64,000 bases of DNA from the NCBI RefSeq assembly GCF_001673405.1, contig NZ_LZLV01000017.1, positions 1 through 64,000 of the forward strand, read 5' to 3'. This DNA comes from Mycobacterium sp. 1245111.1 (GTDB lineage: Bacteria > Actinomycetota > Actinomycetes > Mycobacteriales > Mycobacteriaceae). Below are positions 28,059 to 36,325 of this stretch, piece after piece. A program made the translations under genes and the position numbers. The notes under the pieces are model-generated. The model saw nothing but the letters and a program-made list of their open reading frames with translations. It was not told the DNA's origin and made no database searches. Position 1 is the stretch's first letter; each line of letters begins with the position of its first letter.

Positions 28059-29330
28059 TCAGCCGATGCACTGGACTCGCGCGAAATCTTCGACCAGGTC
28101 GGCGGCCGCCATGGCGCTCTTGGCCGCTTCGGTGATGTGGGCTGTCATCTCGCGGGCGGACGCGACGTATCGCGGGGCGAGAACCCGGCGTAGGTCCTTC
28201 ACCAGGGTCTTCTCGGTGGTGGTCGAAAAGCGCCGCCCAGCGCCCACCTTCAGCCGTTTGAGCTGAGCCGCAAAGAAGGGCTGATCGGGCAACGTCCAGA
28301 GGATCAGCTGGGGGACCCCGGCGCGCAGGCATGCCGCCAGAGTGCCGGCGCCGCCGTGATGGACGACCGCGCGGCAGGTCGGGAAGATCGTCGCGTAATT
28401 CACCACCCCGACAACCTTGACGTGCTCGAAGCGCGGGACGCCGCTGAAGTCGGTCGACCCGGAGCACACCAGCGCCCGCTCGCCCAACTCCGCGCAGGCC
28501 GCGGCGATCATCGCGATCGTGGCGGCCGGCGACCCGAGTGGGATGCTGCCGAAGCCGAAGCAGATCGGCGGTGTGCCCGCGGCGATCCACGACGCGACCT
28601 CCGCATCGGCATCCGTCGCCAACTGCATCGCCAACGCGCCGACGAATGGCCTGTTGAGTCCCGCCCGCTTCGCCCATTCGGAAGCCAGCCCGGGAAAGTA
28701 CACCTCGTCGTAGGCCTGGATCTCCAGCGATCCGCGCTCTGTGATGCGGTGCGGCGCCGAGGATTTCGCGTTCGGTAGGCCAAGTCCGCGGCGCTGCTCG
28801 TCCTCGCCCTTTCTGGTCCCGCGCCAAACCAGCCAGTCGTTCATCGTCATCGCCGTGCGGGCCAGCGGCGACGGCAGGAATCGCAGCAGCTGGCCGTGGG
28901 CCCTAACCGGGAAGAAATGCAGGGTCGACAACGGAATGTCGTGGTACTCGGCGACATTGGCGGCCGGTTGTTCGAAAATCAGGCCGGTCATGAGTAAGTC
29001 GGCCCCGCGCGCCAGGGGTACCAGCGTCGTCGTCATCTCCGCCCAGCACCGCATGGCGAACTCTGCCGTCTCCCGCCCCAACCTGTTCAGTTCCTTGAGC
29101 TTCCAGGGAGTGCGGAAGTAGCACGTCCAATATTTTCGCTGGGTGTCGAGAATGGCCTGTGAATCCAGCCCGTAGGGGACCGCGGCAAGGCCGGCGGCCT
29201 CGGTGAAGCCGACCAGGTTGGGAGGCACGGCCATGCACACGTCGTGGCCGCGCTGCAGTAGTTCACGGCCCACCACCACGGCGGGCTCGATATCGCCGCG
29301 ACCGCCGTAGCTCGCCAGCACAAATTTCAT
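28059..29330 (-). CDS. Family 1 glycosyltransferase, copy C
   Basis: This 423-residue GT-B enzyme is closest by eye to copy A (both start MKFVLAS.G.RGDIEP and share VGRELxxRGHxVCMAVPP). The donor site includes VVHHGGAGTLAACLRAGVP. Start is ATG at 29330, since a longer frame upstream crosses the divergent promoter. It is transcribed alone or into the NDP-sugar dehydrogenase operon 125 bases downstream, and is divergent from the GMC oxidoreductase. It should transfer one sugar of the envelope glycan; the donor is unknown. Confidence 0.9.
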   Translation of the reverse strand: MKFVLASYGGRGDIEPAVVVGRELLQRGHDVCMAVPPNLVGFTEAAGLAAVPYGLDSQAILDTQRKYWTCYFRTPWKLKELNRLGRETAEFAMRCWAEMTTTLVPLARGADLLMTGLIFEQPAANVAEYHDIPLSTLHFFPVRAHGQLLRFLPSPLARTAMTMNDWLVWRGTRKGEDEQRRGLGLPNAKSSAPHRITERGSLEIQAYDEVYFPGLASEWAKRAGLNRPFVGALAMQLATDADAEVASWIAAGTPPICFGFGSIPLGSPAATIAMIAAACAELGERALVCSGSTDFSGVPRFEHVKVVGVVNYATIFPTCRAVVHHGGAGTLAACLRAGVPQLILWTLPDQPFFAAQLKRLKVGAGRRFSTTTEKTLVKDLRRVLAPRYVASAREMTAHITEAAKSAMAAADLVEDFARVQCIG

Positions 29331-29346
29331 CGCCGACCCCTGGCTC

Positions 29347-29368
29347 TCAATTAGACGCACGCATAATA
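29347..29368 (-). promoter_or_regulatory. Candidate promoter of glycosyltransferase C
   Basis: On the minus strand TATTATGCGTGCGTCTAATTGA lies 17-38 bases upstream of the start. CGTCTAATTGA matches CGTCTAACTGA in the element upstream of drrA (36280-36311). TATTAT is a good -10 candidate. The remaining space in the 108-base divergent region must hold the promoter of the GMC oxidoreductase, which I could not pick out. Confidence 0.35.
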
Positions 29369-29438
29369 TCTGCACGGTCGGACTTTGTGCCCGGTTCGTG
29401 GACTATAGGCTGGGCGTCCGGAATTGAGGAGCTCGCTC

Positions 29439-31079
29439 TTGGCTGGCAGCGAACTGACTGCGCACGAGGCGGAACACGTGATGTGGGACGTGATCGTGGT
29501 CGGTACTGGCATGGGCGGCGGGATGCTGGGCTACCGGCTGGCCAGGTCGGGTCGCCGGGTGCTGTTCGTCGAGAAAGGTCGCTCGACGCTGCCCGGAACG
29601 CCGGGAACGATCCGCTCGGCGATGCCGGAAATGGTCGAGCCACGTGCTTGCCGTTCGGAGGGCACCTACTACGACGCGTTGGCCCGGGCCGGGCGCTCGA
29701 CCGACGAGGTCGAAGACATCAGCGGCCGCTTCCCGAAGCGGTTCGTGCCGTTCATCGGAGGCGGGACGGGCGGGTCGTCGGCGCTCTACGGCATGGTGTG
29801 CGAGCGATTCTTCGCGGCCGATTTCACTCCCCGACAGAATTTCCGCGACCCCGGTGAATCCACCGTGCCGGAGGCCTGGCCCGTCACCTACGACCAGATG
29901 CGGCCCTGGTACGCCGAAGCCGAAAAGCTACTAGGAGTTCGCGGCGAGCCCGATCCGCTCCGACCCGAGGCGGTCGAGGCCGATCTGCCTGCGCCGCCGC
30001 CTTTTTCGGTGGACAACCAGCCGCTGGTGGACTATCTGGCGGGTCGCGGATTGCATCCCTACCACCTTCCGATGGCCTGTGACTACACCGCTGATTGCCG
30101 CACCTGTCAGACCTATCTGTGCGATCAGACATGTAAAAACGACGCCGCCCGCAATGGCCTGCTGCCGGCCATCGTCGAGCACGACGCCAGCCTGCTGACC
30201 GACTGTCGGGTCGTGCGGCTGGACGCGGACCGCACCCACGTCCGGCACGTGATCTGTGAGCATCGCGGCAGCACGGTCAGCCTGGAGGCCAAGGTCGTTG
30301 TGCTGGCCGCGGGCGCGCTGGCCACCCCGGTGCTGCTGCTCAATTCCCGGTCGGGTGACTGGCCGGGTGGATTGGCGAATGGCTCAGATCTCGTGGGGCG
30401 CAACTTCATGCGCCATCTGCTCGAGCCAATCGAGGTCTGGCCCCGACCCGGCTACCGAACCATGGCCGCGAACAAGGAGATCGGGCTCAACGATTTCTAC
30501 TTTTGGGAGGGACAGAAGTATGGCACCGTGCAGTCATTCGGCGCGATCCCGCCCATGGAGTGGTTGAGCAACCGGCCCGGCGCGCGGGGAAAGGCGCTGC
30601 GGCTGATGAGCCCGGCGGTGCGACGGATCTACGAGCGGTATTTCACCGGTGGGTTGGTGCTGGCCGCGATCATGGAGGACCTGCCGTATCCGGACAATCG
30701 CGTGCTGCCGAGCGATCGGCGCAACGGGGATGGCCGTCAGCGGCTGCGAATTAACTATCGCTTGCACCGCAGCGAAATCGACCGCCGCGCAGTGTTTTTG
30801 CGGCAGTTGAAGGCGGTGTTGGCGCCCTTCCGCACGATCGGTTTGGGCAGCAGCACGGGCAACTCCAATCTTGGCCACGTGTGCGGCACGTGCCGCTTCG
30901 GCACCGACCCAGAAACCAGCGTGCTTGACCCACACAACCGGGCGCACGAAGTGCACAACCTCTACGTCGTGGACAGCTCATTCTTCCCGTCCAGCGCCGG
31001 CTTGAACCCAAGTTTGACGATCGCCGCCAACGCCCTGCGGGTGGCCGCGCACGTCGATCAGGCGCATTTCGCCTCTTGA
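29439..31079 (+). CDS. GMC-family FAD oxidoreductase
   Basis: This protein of about 546 residues is a glucose-methanol-choline oxidoreductase. It has the FAD dinucleotide motif VVGTGMGGG near residues 19-27, a second flavin segment GGGTGGSSALYG, VVLAAGALATPVLLLNS in the middle, and the C-terminal GMC domain with GHVCGTCRFG...NLYVVDSSFFPSSAGLNPSLTIAANALR. It should oxidise an alcohol; in this locus a sugar or lipid hydroxyl is possible, but nothing fixes the substrate. A cysteine-rich stretch (CDYTADCRTCQTYLCDQTC) near residue 205 is unusual. The start is TTG at 29439, chosen for GAGGAG 7 bases upstream; other starts lie at 29424 and 29478. Its stop overlaps no gene, and the hydrolase follows. 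Confidence 0.85.
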   Translation: MAGSELTAHEAEHVMWDVIVVGTGMGGGMLGYRLARSGRRVLFVEKGRSTLPGTPGTIRSAMPEMVEPRACRSEGTYYDALARAGRSTDEVEDISGRFPKRFVPFIGGGTGGSSALYGMVCERFFAADFTPRQNFRDPGESTVPEAWPVTYDQMRPWYAEAEKLLGVRGEPDPLRPEAVEADLPAPPPFSVDNQPLVDYLAGRGLHPYHLPMACDYTADCRTCQTYLCDQTCKNDAARNGLLPAIVEHDASLLTDCRVVRLDADRTHVRHVICEHRGSTVSLEAKVVVLAAGALATPVLLLNSRSGDWPGGLANGSDLVGRNFMRHLLEPIEVWPRPGYRTMAANKEIGLNDFYFWEGQKYGTVQSFGAIPPMEWLSNRPGARGKALRLMSPAVRRIYERYFTGGLVLAAIMEDLPYPDNRVLPSDRRNGDGRQRLRINYRLHRSEIDRRAVFLRQLKAVLAPFRTIGLGSSTGNSNLGHVCGTCRFGTDPETSVLDPHNRAHEVHNLYVVDSSFFPSSAGLNPSLTIAANALRVAAHVDQAHFAS

Positions 31080-31129
31080 ACCGATTCGAAATACCAAGTG
31101 GGCGAGCGGATCCGGATAGGATCGCCAGC

Positions 31130-31903
31130 ATGGACCTGTTCGTCCGGGAGTCTGGTCCAGTCGGGGCGCCCGCCGTCGTCTTCCTTCACGGCGGGAGGAT
31201 GAGCGGCTGGTGCTGGCAGCCCGTCGTCGAGCGAATGCCGCAATACCGCTGCCTGGTCCCCGATCTGCCGCAGTTCGGAAACAGCTTCCAGCAGGGACCA
31301 TTCGAGATGGGCCGGGCCGCCGACGCGGTGGCCGGACTCATCCGCTCCCGGGTGGGTGCCGGTCGGGCGTACCTGGTGGGGTACTCGCTGGGCGCGCAGC
31401 TGGCTGTGCAGCTGCTGACCAGCGATGCCAAACTCATCGACCGGGCGGTGGTGTGCGGGGCCGTCGTCAACACCAAGTTGGGCGTCGGGCTGATGCAGCA
31501 CCTGGCGGTCCCGCTCGCACGGACCAATTGGTTCAGGGCGGTCGTCCGCCGCGGCTGGAATGCACGTCGCGGCGGGATTCCAGTGACCAGACTCGACGAC
31601 TACCGCAACGACGTAAACCTCATTACGAGAGCACAATTCGCTCACATCGTCGCGGCCTCCGCGCGGTTCACCCGGCCCGACGGGCTGGACGACGTGGATA
31701 CCCCCACGTTGTTCCTCACCGGCGGCAAGGAGACGCGACTGGCGCACCGCTCGGCGGCAGCGCTGGCACAGTCAATGCCCAACGGAGTCGACAGGATGGC
31801 ACGCGGGATGGGCCACGACTGGCCGCTGCGCTATCCGGATCTGTTCTCCCGCACCGTCGATGGATGGCTCTCCGGTACGAGCCTGCCTCCCGAGATCAGC
31901 TAG
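31130..31903 (+). CDS. Alpha/beta hydrolase
   Basis: This 258-residue alpha/beta-hydrolase fold protein has the oxyanion segment VFLHGG near residue 20, the nucleophile elbow GYSLGAQ near residue 84, and a C-terminal GHDW that supplies the histidine; an acid lies in the TLFLTGGKETR region. It lies 50 bases after the GMC oxidoreductase and is probably co-transcribed, suggesting an esterase, lipase or thioesterase step in the same pathway (inference). No signal peptide is visible, so it is cytosolic. The start is ATG at 31130, with AGGA upstream. Its 3' end overlaps the convergent dehydrogenase gene by 8 bases. Confidence 0.82.
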   Translation: MDLFVRESGPVGAPAVVFLHGGRMSGWCWQPVVERMPQYRCLVPDLPQFGNSFQQGPFEMGRAADAVAGLIRSRVGAGRAYLVGYSLGAQLAVQLLTSDAKLIDRAVVCGAVVNTKLGVGLMQHLAVPLARTNWFRAVVRRGWNARRGGIPVTRLDDYRNDVNLITRAQFAHIVAASARFTRPDGLDDVDTPTLFLTGGKETRLAHRSAAALAQSMPNGVDRMARGMGHDWPLRYPDLFSRTVDGWLSGTSLPPEIS

Positions 31904-32894
31904 GTTCGCGCACCGGGAGCCCGGCAGCGCGATAGATCTCGTCGATGACCGTCATGTTCTCGACCGCGTCTTGCGGTGTGGTCCGTACCGGCTCCCCGCG
32001 CAGCACCGCCGCAGCGAACGCGTCGAGTTGATATTCGTAGCTGATGCGCCGCGGGAAGCGCTCGACGCGCCGTTGGCCGGCCGAGCGGACCGATAGCCGT
32101 GGAAACAGGTGTGGTGCAGCGGGACTGAGCACCCGCAGCTCACCACGGTCGCCCACCACCTTGGCCTTTGCCCGAAACAGATCCGACGACCACAGCGCGC
32201 ACCGGATCCGGCCCGTATGCCCGCCCGCGAAACGCAACTCGGCCTTCATGGCCCGGTCCACTCGCGGATCACGTAACTTTGCCTGTGCGGAAACGACTTT
32301 CGGCGTCGACCCGCCGAACGTGCGCATCATGTTGACCACGTAGCTGCCGGCATCCATCATCGCGCCACCGGCAAAGGTGTAGTTGTAGCAGTTGCCGCTG
32401 AACTTCGGGATCAAGACACACAATGCGACGTCGACATGCTCCAACGTGCCGAGTTCGCCTGAGGCGAGGATCTGCTCGACGCGCAAAGTCAAAGGGTGAT
32501 AACGGTATTGGATTGCTTCCATCACGACGCGGCCTGACGCTGCGGCCAATTCGGCGATCTCGCGGGCCTCGGCGGCGTTTGCGGTGAACGGCTTTTCACA
32601 CAATACGTGCTTGCCTCCGGCAAGTGCGGCCCGGGTCCATCTGCCGTGCATGCTGGTGGGCGCCAGGACGTAGATCGCGTCCAGGTCAGGATCGTCGATC
32701 AGCGCCTCGTAGCTTCCGTGCGCCCGGGCGATGCCGTGTTTGGCGGCGAAGGCCTCGGCACTGGGCATGTCGCGTGCTCCCACCGCGGCCACCACGACTT
32801 CGTCGTTTCCCCGAGCTGGGTTGATCAGCGTCGTCGGTGCGAAGCTCGAAGCGCCCAGGATTCCGATCCGCAGCGCCTCGGCTACTTGCGCCAC
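31896..32894 (-). CDS. Gfo/Idh/MocA-family NAD(P) dehydrogenase
   Basis: This 332-residue oxidoreductase has the Rossmann motif IGILGASSF near residues 10-18, the family EKP motif (HVLCEKPF, near 99) and a C-terminal alpha/beta domain with GGAMMDAGSYVVNMMR. Members act on sugars, inositols or NDP-sugars, so a step in NDP-sugar or glycan modification is likely, though the substrate is unknown. The start is GTG at 32894, overlapping the stop of the TylF-like gene by 13 bases, so they are translationally coupled. It is the last gene of a minus-strand run that starts at the sulfotransferase. Confidence 0.85.
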   Translation of the reverse strand: MAQVAEALRIGILGASSFAPTTLINPARGNDEVVVAAVGARDMPSAEAFAAKHGIARAHGSYEALIDDPDLDAIYVLAPTSMHGRWTRAALAGGKHVLCEKPFTANAAEAREIAELAAASGRVVMEAIQYRYHPLTLRVEQILASGELGTLEHVDVALCVLIPKFSGNCYNYTFAGGAMMDAGSYVVNMMRTFGGSTPKVVSAQAKLRDPRVDRAMKAELRFAGGHTGRIRCALWSSDLFRAKAKVVGDRGELRVLSPAAPHLFPRLSVRSAGQRRVERFPRRISYEYQLDAFAAAVLRGEPVRTTPQDAVENMTVIDEIYRAAGLPVREPS

Positions 32895-33694
32895 AGCACT
32901 CCGGTTCCATCGATGTCGACGATCTCAGCGGACACGCCGTGCGCCGCGCGGTAGTCGGTGACAGCTTGTTCGCAGGCCTTGACCGCCTGGTAGTCGTCGA
33001 CAATGCAGAAGCCGCCGGGGGAGAGCCGTGGGTACAGCGCGTCGAGCGCTTGAATCGTCGACTCGTAGAGGTCGCCGTCGAGCCTCAACACCGAGATGCG
33101 CTCGATCGGCGCATCGTGGAGCGTGTCTTTGAACCAGCCGGGCAGGAACCGGACCTGGTCGTCCAACAGCCCGTAGCGCTCGAAATTGGCCCGTACCTCC
33201 GCCTCTGAGACGCCCAGGATGCCTGCGGCGAAGTCAGCCCGAATTCCTTTGTCCGCCTTGTAGTTTGCCGGGTCCGATCGTGGCACACCCTGGAATGAAT
33301 CGGCCAGCCACACGCTTCGCGTCTCGTCCCCGTAGGCTGCGAGAACCGCGCGCATCAGGATGCACGCCCCGCCTCGCCAGACGCCGCATTCGACCAAATC
33401 GCCGGGAACGTCGTCGGCCAGCACCGTCTCGACGCACTGCTGCAGGCTGGTCAGCCGCTGCATGCCGATCATCGTTTCGGCTTCGGCGGGCCAGTCCAGT
33501 CCCAACTCACGCTTGCGCTCGTCGAACGGCCCGTCACCCGCGCGCCTGGAATTGATCCGGTTGACGGTCTTGAAGAGAAGTCGTCGGCGCCACGACCACT
33601 CCGCGGGCATGCGCTCGTGCATCCCGAACCGAGTGAGGTTGCGCCGGATCAGGTCCAGGTACAGCGATCGGACGTCGTAAGCGGTCAGTGTCAT
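32882..33694 (-). CDS. TylF/MycF-type macrocin O-methyltransferase
   Basis: This 270-residue SAM- and metal-dependent O-methyltransferase family member has the hallmark LVECGVWRGGACILMRAVL near residue 100, the WLADSFQGVP segment, the metal-binding stretch LRLDGDLYESTIQAL, and GGFCIVDDY. The family methylates 6-deoxyhexose hydroxyls on macrolides; here a rhamnose or deoxytalose of the glycan is the natural acceptor (inference). ATG at 33694 is preferred because of the GGGG-rich Shine-Dalgarno just upstream; a TTG at 33751 would add 19 residues without family similarity. It is coupled to the Gfo/Idh/MocA gene and follows drrC by 93 bases. Confidence 0.88.
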   Translation of the reverse strand: MTLTAYDVRSLYLDLIRRNLTRFGMHERMPAEWSWRRRLLFKTVNRINSRRAGDGPFDERKRELGLDWPAEAETMIGMQRLTSLQQCVETVLADDVPGDLVECGVWRGGACILMRAVLAAYGDETRSVWLADSFQGVPRSDPANYKADKGIRADFAAGILGVSEAEVRANFERYGLLDDQVRFLPGWFKDTLHDAPIERISVLRLDGDLYESTIQALDALYPRLSPGGFCIVDDYQAVKACEQAVTDYRAAHGVSAEIVDIDGTGVLWRK

Positions 33695-33787
33695 GCCTGC
33701 CCCTGTCTGGGATGCCAGCGTTTCCGGCGCTGAGTCTAAGCCGTCATTCAACGTGTGTATAAAAGTATTCCAAGATTGACTTGCCGG

Positions 33788-34579
33788 TCAGCGCCCGGCT
33801 TCGGCCGCGGCGCGATAGCCACGGACGGCCAATGGCCCGACCACCGCGGCCAAGCCGACGGCCCACACGACGCTCAGTAGCAGTGGCCGCAGCGCGGAAT
33901 CGCCTTCGGCAAGCGCCCGCATGGATTCGATCACCGGCGCCATCGGTTGCAGCGGAATCAGTGGCTGCATCCACGCCGGCAACATTGCGACCGGAGGAAT
34001 GCCGGAGCTGGAGAACACCAGCGCGATCGACGGCATCGCCAGCCAGAAGAGCATGGCGCTGCTGTTCGCGCGCACCGCGATCGCTATGACCGCCGTAGAG
34101 AACACGACCGCCACCAGCGCCGGAATCAGCAAGAACGCGATCATCGCGAGACAGCCGCCGTCGAAGCGAAGTCCGAGCGCAACGCCCACCGCGGTGATGA
34201 GCGCGGCGCCGACGGCCGTACGCGCGGCTTCGGCGATCAGCCGGCCGAGCAGCGCGCTGGCCCGGTGCACCGGCAACGTCCACAATCGGCTGAGCAGACC
34301 GCTGTCGCGTTCGCCGATGATCGTGAGACCGGCGCCGAGCGCCCCGAACATCGCGCCGGCCACCGCGCACATCGGCACCAACCCGTAGAGGCTGTCCGTG
34401 CCGGTGATTCTCACGATCGACTTGCCGACCAGCAGCTTGTACGTGATGAGCAGAAAAGTCGGGAACAACAATGCCTGGATCGGCACAGTCGGTGCGCGCC
34501 GCCACTGCGTGAGTAGCCGGCCTGCGAACAGCAGACTTTCAGAAGCCAATGAGCTTCTCGGCGGTGCGATCTGCGTCAT
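33788..34579 (-). CDS. drrC: ABC-2 permease DrrC-like
   Basis: This 263-residue ABC-2 type permease has about six membrane segments after a short cytosolic N-terminus. It is the second membrane subunit of a DrrABC-type exporter. The ATG at 34579 overlaps the drrB stop as ATGA; the longer open frame into drrB is rejected. Similar DrrABC sets export phthiocerol lipids in M. tuberculosis and occur in M. avium GPL loci, so export or flipping of the lipopeptide or an intermediate is the likely role. The substrate is not determined by the sequence. Confidence 0.85.
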   Translation of the reverse strand: MTQIAPPRSSLASESLLFAGRLLTQWRRAPTVPIQALLFPTFLLITYKLLVGKSIVRITGTDSLYGLVPMCAVAGAMFGALGAGLTIIGERDSGLLSRLWTLPVHRASALLGRLIAEAARTAVGAALITAVGVALGLRFDGGCLAMIAFLLIPALVAVVFSTAVIAIAVRANSSAMLFWLAMPSIALVFSSSGIPPVAMLPAWMQPLIPLQPMAPVIESMRALAEGDSALRPLLLSVVWAVGLAAVVGPLAVRGYRAAAEAGR

Positions 34580-35346
34580 TGGGTACGCCTCTGCATCCGC
34601 ACCGCGAGGGCGCCGAACACCGCGAGTAGCCCAAGGCACCACGTCACGCTGGCGGCCAGAGTGCCGATCGTGACGTGGCCGGCGGCGAGTCCGCGCAGGG
34701 TCTCCGTCACCTGCGAAACAGGTTGGTATTGCACGAACGGATGCAGCCAGTCGGGGAACGCGTCGGCCGGTGCCATCCCGGTCGACAACATGACCAGCAA
34801 CAGCTGAGGAACCAGGAGCAATTGGCTGGCCCCTCCGCTGCTGCCCATCTCGGCCCCGGCGATTCCCGACGCCGCGATCTTGGTTCCCGCGGCATCCGCG
34901 CCGAGCGAGACCGCGACCGTCAACGTCAGGACGAGAACGGCGAAGCCCCCCGCGTAGACGACGCCGCCGAGCATGCGGAAGCCGAACACGTACCCGACGG
35001 CGATCGCGGCAAGCAGGGCGAGCGCGCCGCGAAACAGGCAGTACAACATCCGGGCCGTCAGCGGCACCGCGGTCGATATCGGCAGTGTCCGGAGCCGAAT
35101 CCCGAAGTCGGAGCCCTGATCTCGGGCCGCCCGGTCGACGGTCGTCAGCGCGCCGAGCAGCATCACCTGGACGATGATCACCGGCAGGAGGTATTGCGGG
35201 TAGCTCATCTGGCCGGTGTCGATGACATTGCGCAGCCCGAAGTTGAAGACGACGAAATTACCCGCGGGGGCCAGGACCGCGAACGGTAGATCATCCCGCA
35301 GCGCGCCGAGCACCATGCGCTCGGTCAGCGCGGCTACTGCGGTCAC
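34576..35346 (-). CDS. drrB: ABC-2 permease DrrB-like
   Basis: This 256-residue ABC-2 permease has roughly six membrane helices, including LLPVIIVQVMLLGALTTVDRAA, typical of the DrrB subunit. GTG at 35346 overlaps the drrA stop by 4 bases, and its own stop overlaps drrC by 4 bases, a tightly coupled three-gene transporter. It should pair with DrrC to form the membrane channel powered by DrrA. Confidence 0.85.
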   Translation of the reverse strand: MTAVAALTERMVLGALRDDLPFAVLAPAGNFVVFNFGLRNVIDTGQMSYPQYLLPVIIVQVMLLGALTTVDRAARDQGSDFGIRLRTLPISTAVPLTARMLYCLFRGALALLAAIAVGYVFGFRMLGGVVYAGGFAVLVLTLTVAVSLGADAAGTKIAASGIAGAEMGSSGGASQLLLVPQLLLVMLSTGMAPADAFPDWLHPFVQYQPVSQVTETLRGLAAGHVTIGTLAASVTWCLGLLAVFGALAVRMQRRTQ

Positions 35347-36272
35347 GCCGTGACACTTTTGGTGAGATGCAGGAAGGCCTCGTCCAGCGTTGGCTTCCGC
35401 AGCGATATGTCGAGCAACTCGACGCCGAGCTGGTCGACCCGGCGGAAAACCTCGCCAAACGTCACAACGCCGTCGGGTGCCAGCACCGACACCGTGTTCG
35501 CCTCGCTATCGGCCTGGGCGCCATCGAGGTCGGCAATCACGTCGAAGATCCTGCACAGATCCGACGGGTTGGCCGGGCTCACCGTGCAATAGCCGAACCT
35601 GACCCGGCTTTTGAGGTCCTCGGCCGTCCCGCTGGCGATGACGCGGCCTCCGTCGATCACGACGATCGAATCGCTGAGCACGTCGGCCTCTTCGAGATAC
35701 TGCGTCGTGAGCAGGACCGTGACGCCCTGGGCTGACAGCGACGACACCAGGTCCCACACGTCGCGGCGGCTGCGCGGGTCCAACCCGGTCGTCGGTTCGT
35801 CGAGGAACAGCACTTTCGGCGGGATCACGAGTGCGGCGGCGATATCGATGCGCCGCTGCATACCCACCGAATAGGTGCCCACCCGCCGATCGGCGGCGTG
35901 TGACATGTCGAACTGATCGATCAGGGTGTCCGCTCGCAGCTGCGCATGTTTGCGGCGCATGCCCCGCAGCCGGCCGAACAGCACCAGATTCTCGCGTCCG
36001 GTCAGCTGCCAGTCGAGGGCCGCGAGCTGGCCGGTGGTCCCGATGTTCGCGCGTACCCGGGCGGGCTGGCGGACGACGTCGTAGCCAGCCACAATCGCCT
36101 GCCCGGAGGTGGGTCGTAGCAGCGTGGACAGGATCTTGATCGTGGTCGTCTTACCGGCGCCGTTATGGCCGAGAACCGCGCAGACCGACCCGGACGGAAC
36201 CGAAAAGGTGACGTCCTGCAAGGCGTGAATGGTTCCGTCGAACGTCTTGGCTACGCCGTTGAGCTCGATCAC
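35343..36272 (-). CDS. drrA: ABC transporter ATPase DrrA-like
   Basis: This 309-residue ATPase has Walker A GHNGAGKTTT near residues 34-43, the signature YSVGMQRR near 134, Walker B VLFLDEPTTGLD near 155-166, and the H-loop TTQYLEEAD. The C-terminal 80 residues form the DrrA-type regulatory extension. The start is GTG at 36272. It follows a glycosyltransferase by 53 bases, a gap that holds a candidate promoter (36280-36311), so drrABC may be transcribed both from upstream and from its own promoter. Confidence 0.9.
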   Translation of the reverse strand: MIELNGVAKTFDGTIHALQDVTFSVPSGSVCAVLGHNGAGKTTTIKILSTLLRPTSGQAIVAGYDVVRQPARVRANIGTTGQLAALDWQLTGRENLVLFGRLRGMRRKHAQLRADTLIDQFDMSHAADRRVGTYSVGMQRRIDIAAALVIPPKVLFLDEPTTGLDPRSRRDVWDLVSSLSAQGVTVLLTTQYLEEADVLSDSIVVIDGGRVIASGTAEDLKSRVRFGYCTVSPANPSDLCRIFDVIADLDGAQADSEANTVSVLAPDGVVTFGEVFRRVDQLGVELLDISLRKPTLDEAFLHLTKSVTA

Positions 36273-36279
36273 GGATCAG

Positions 36280-36311
36280 ATACTACGGTCAGTTAGACGG
36301 GTGTTGAACAA
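36280..36311 (-). promoter_or_regulatory. Candidate promoter/element before drrA
   Basis: Read on the minus strand, TTGTTCAACACCCGTCTAAC is followed by TGACCGTAGTAT. TTCAAC and TAGTAT are 17 bases apart, a plausible -35/-10 pair. The left part resembles the PKS element (21 of 30 positions in a by-eye alignment), and TTGTTCAACA is identical to that before the first acyltransferase. It lies directly upstream of drrA within the 53-base gap. Confidence 0.45.
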
Positions 36312-36325
36312 GAACCGGATTTCGC

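Noticed and set aside
33741..33772. Plus-strand promoter TTCAACGTGTGTATAAAAG like those of the acyltransferases
   Set aside because: It points into the 3' end of drrC with no plus-strand gene downstream; a minus-strand promoter for the TylF-like gene in the same gap is possible but weak.
3715..36272. PDIM/phenolic glycolipid locus, suggested by PKS, Rv2952-like methyltransferase and DrrABC
   Set aside because: There are no mas, ppsA-E or papA5 genes, the PKS uses malonyl-type ATs, and MbtH plus NRPS and MmpS4-type genes point to a GPL-like product.
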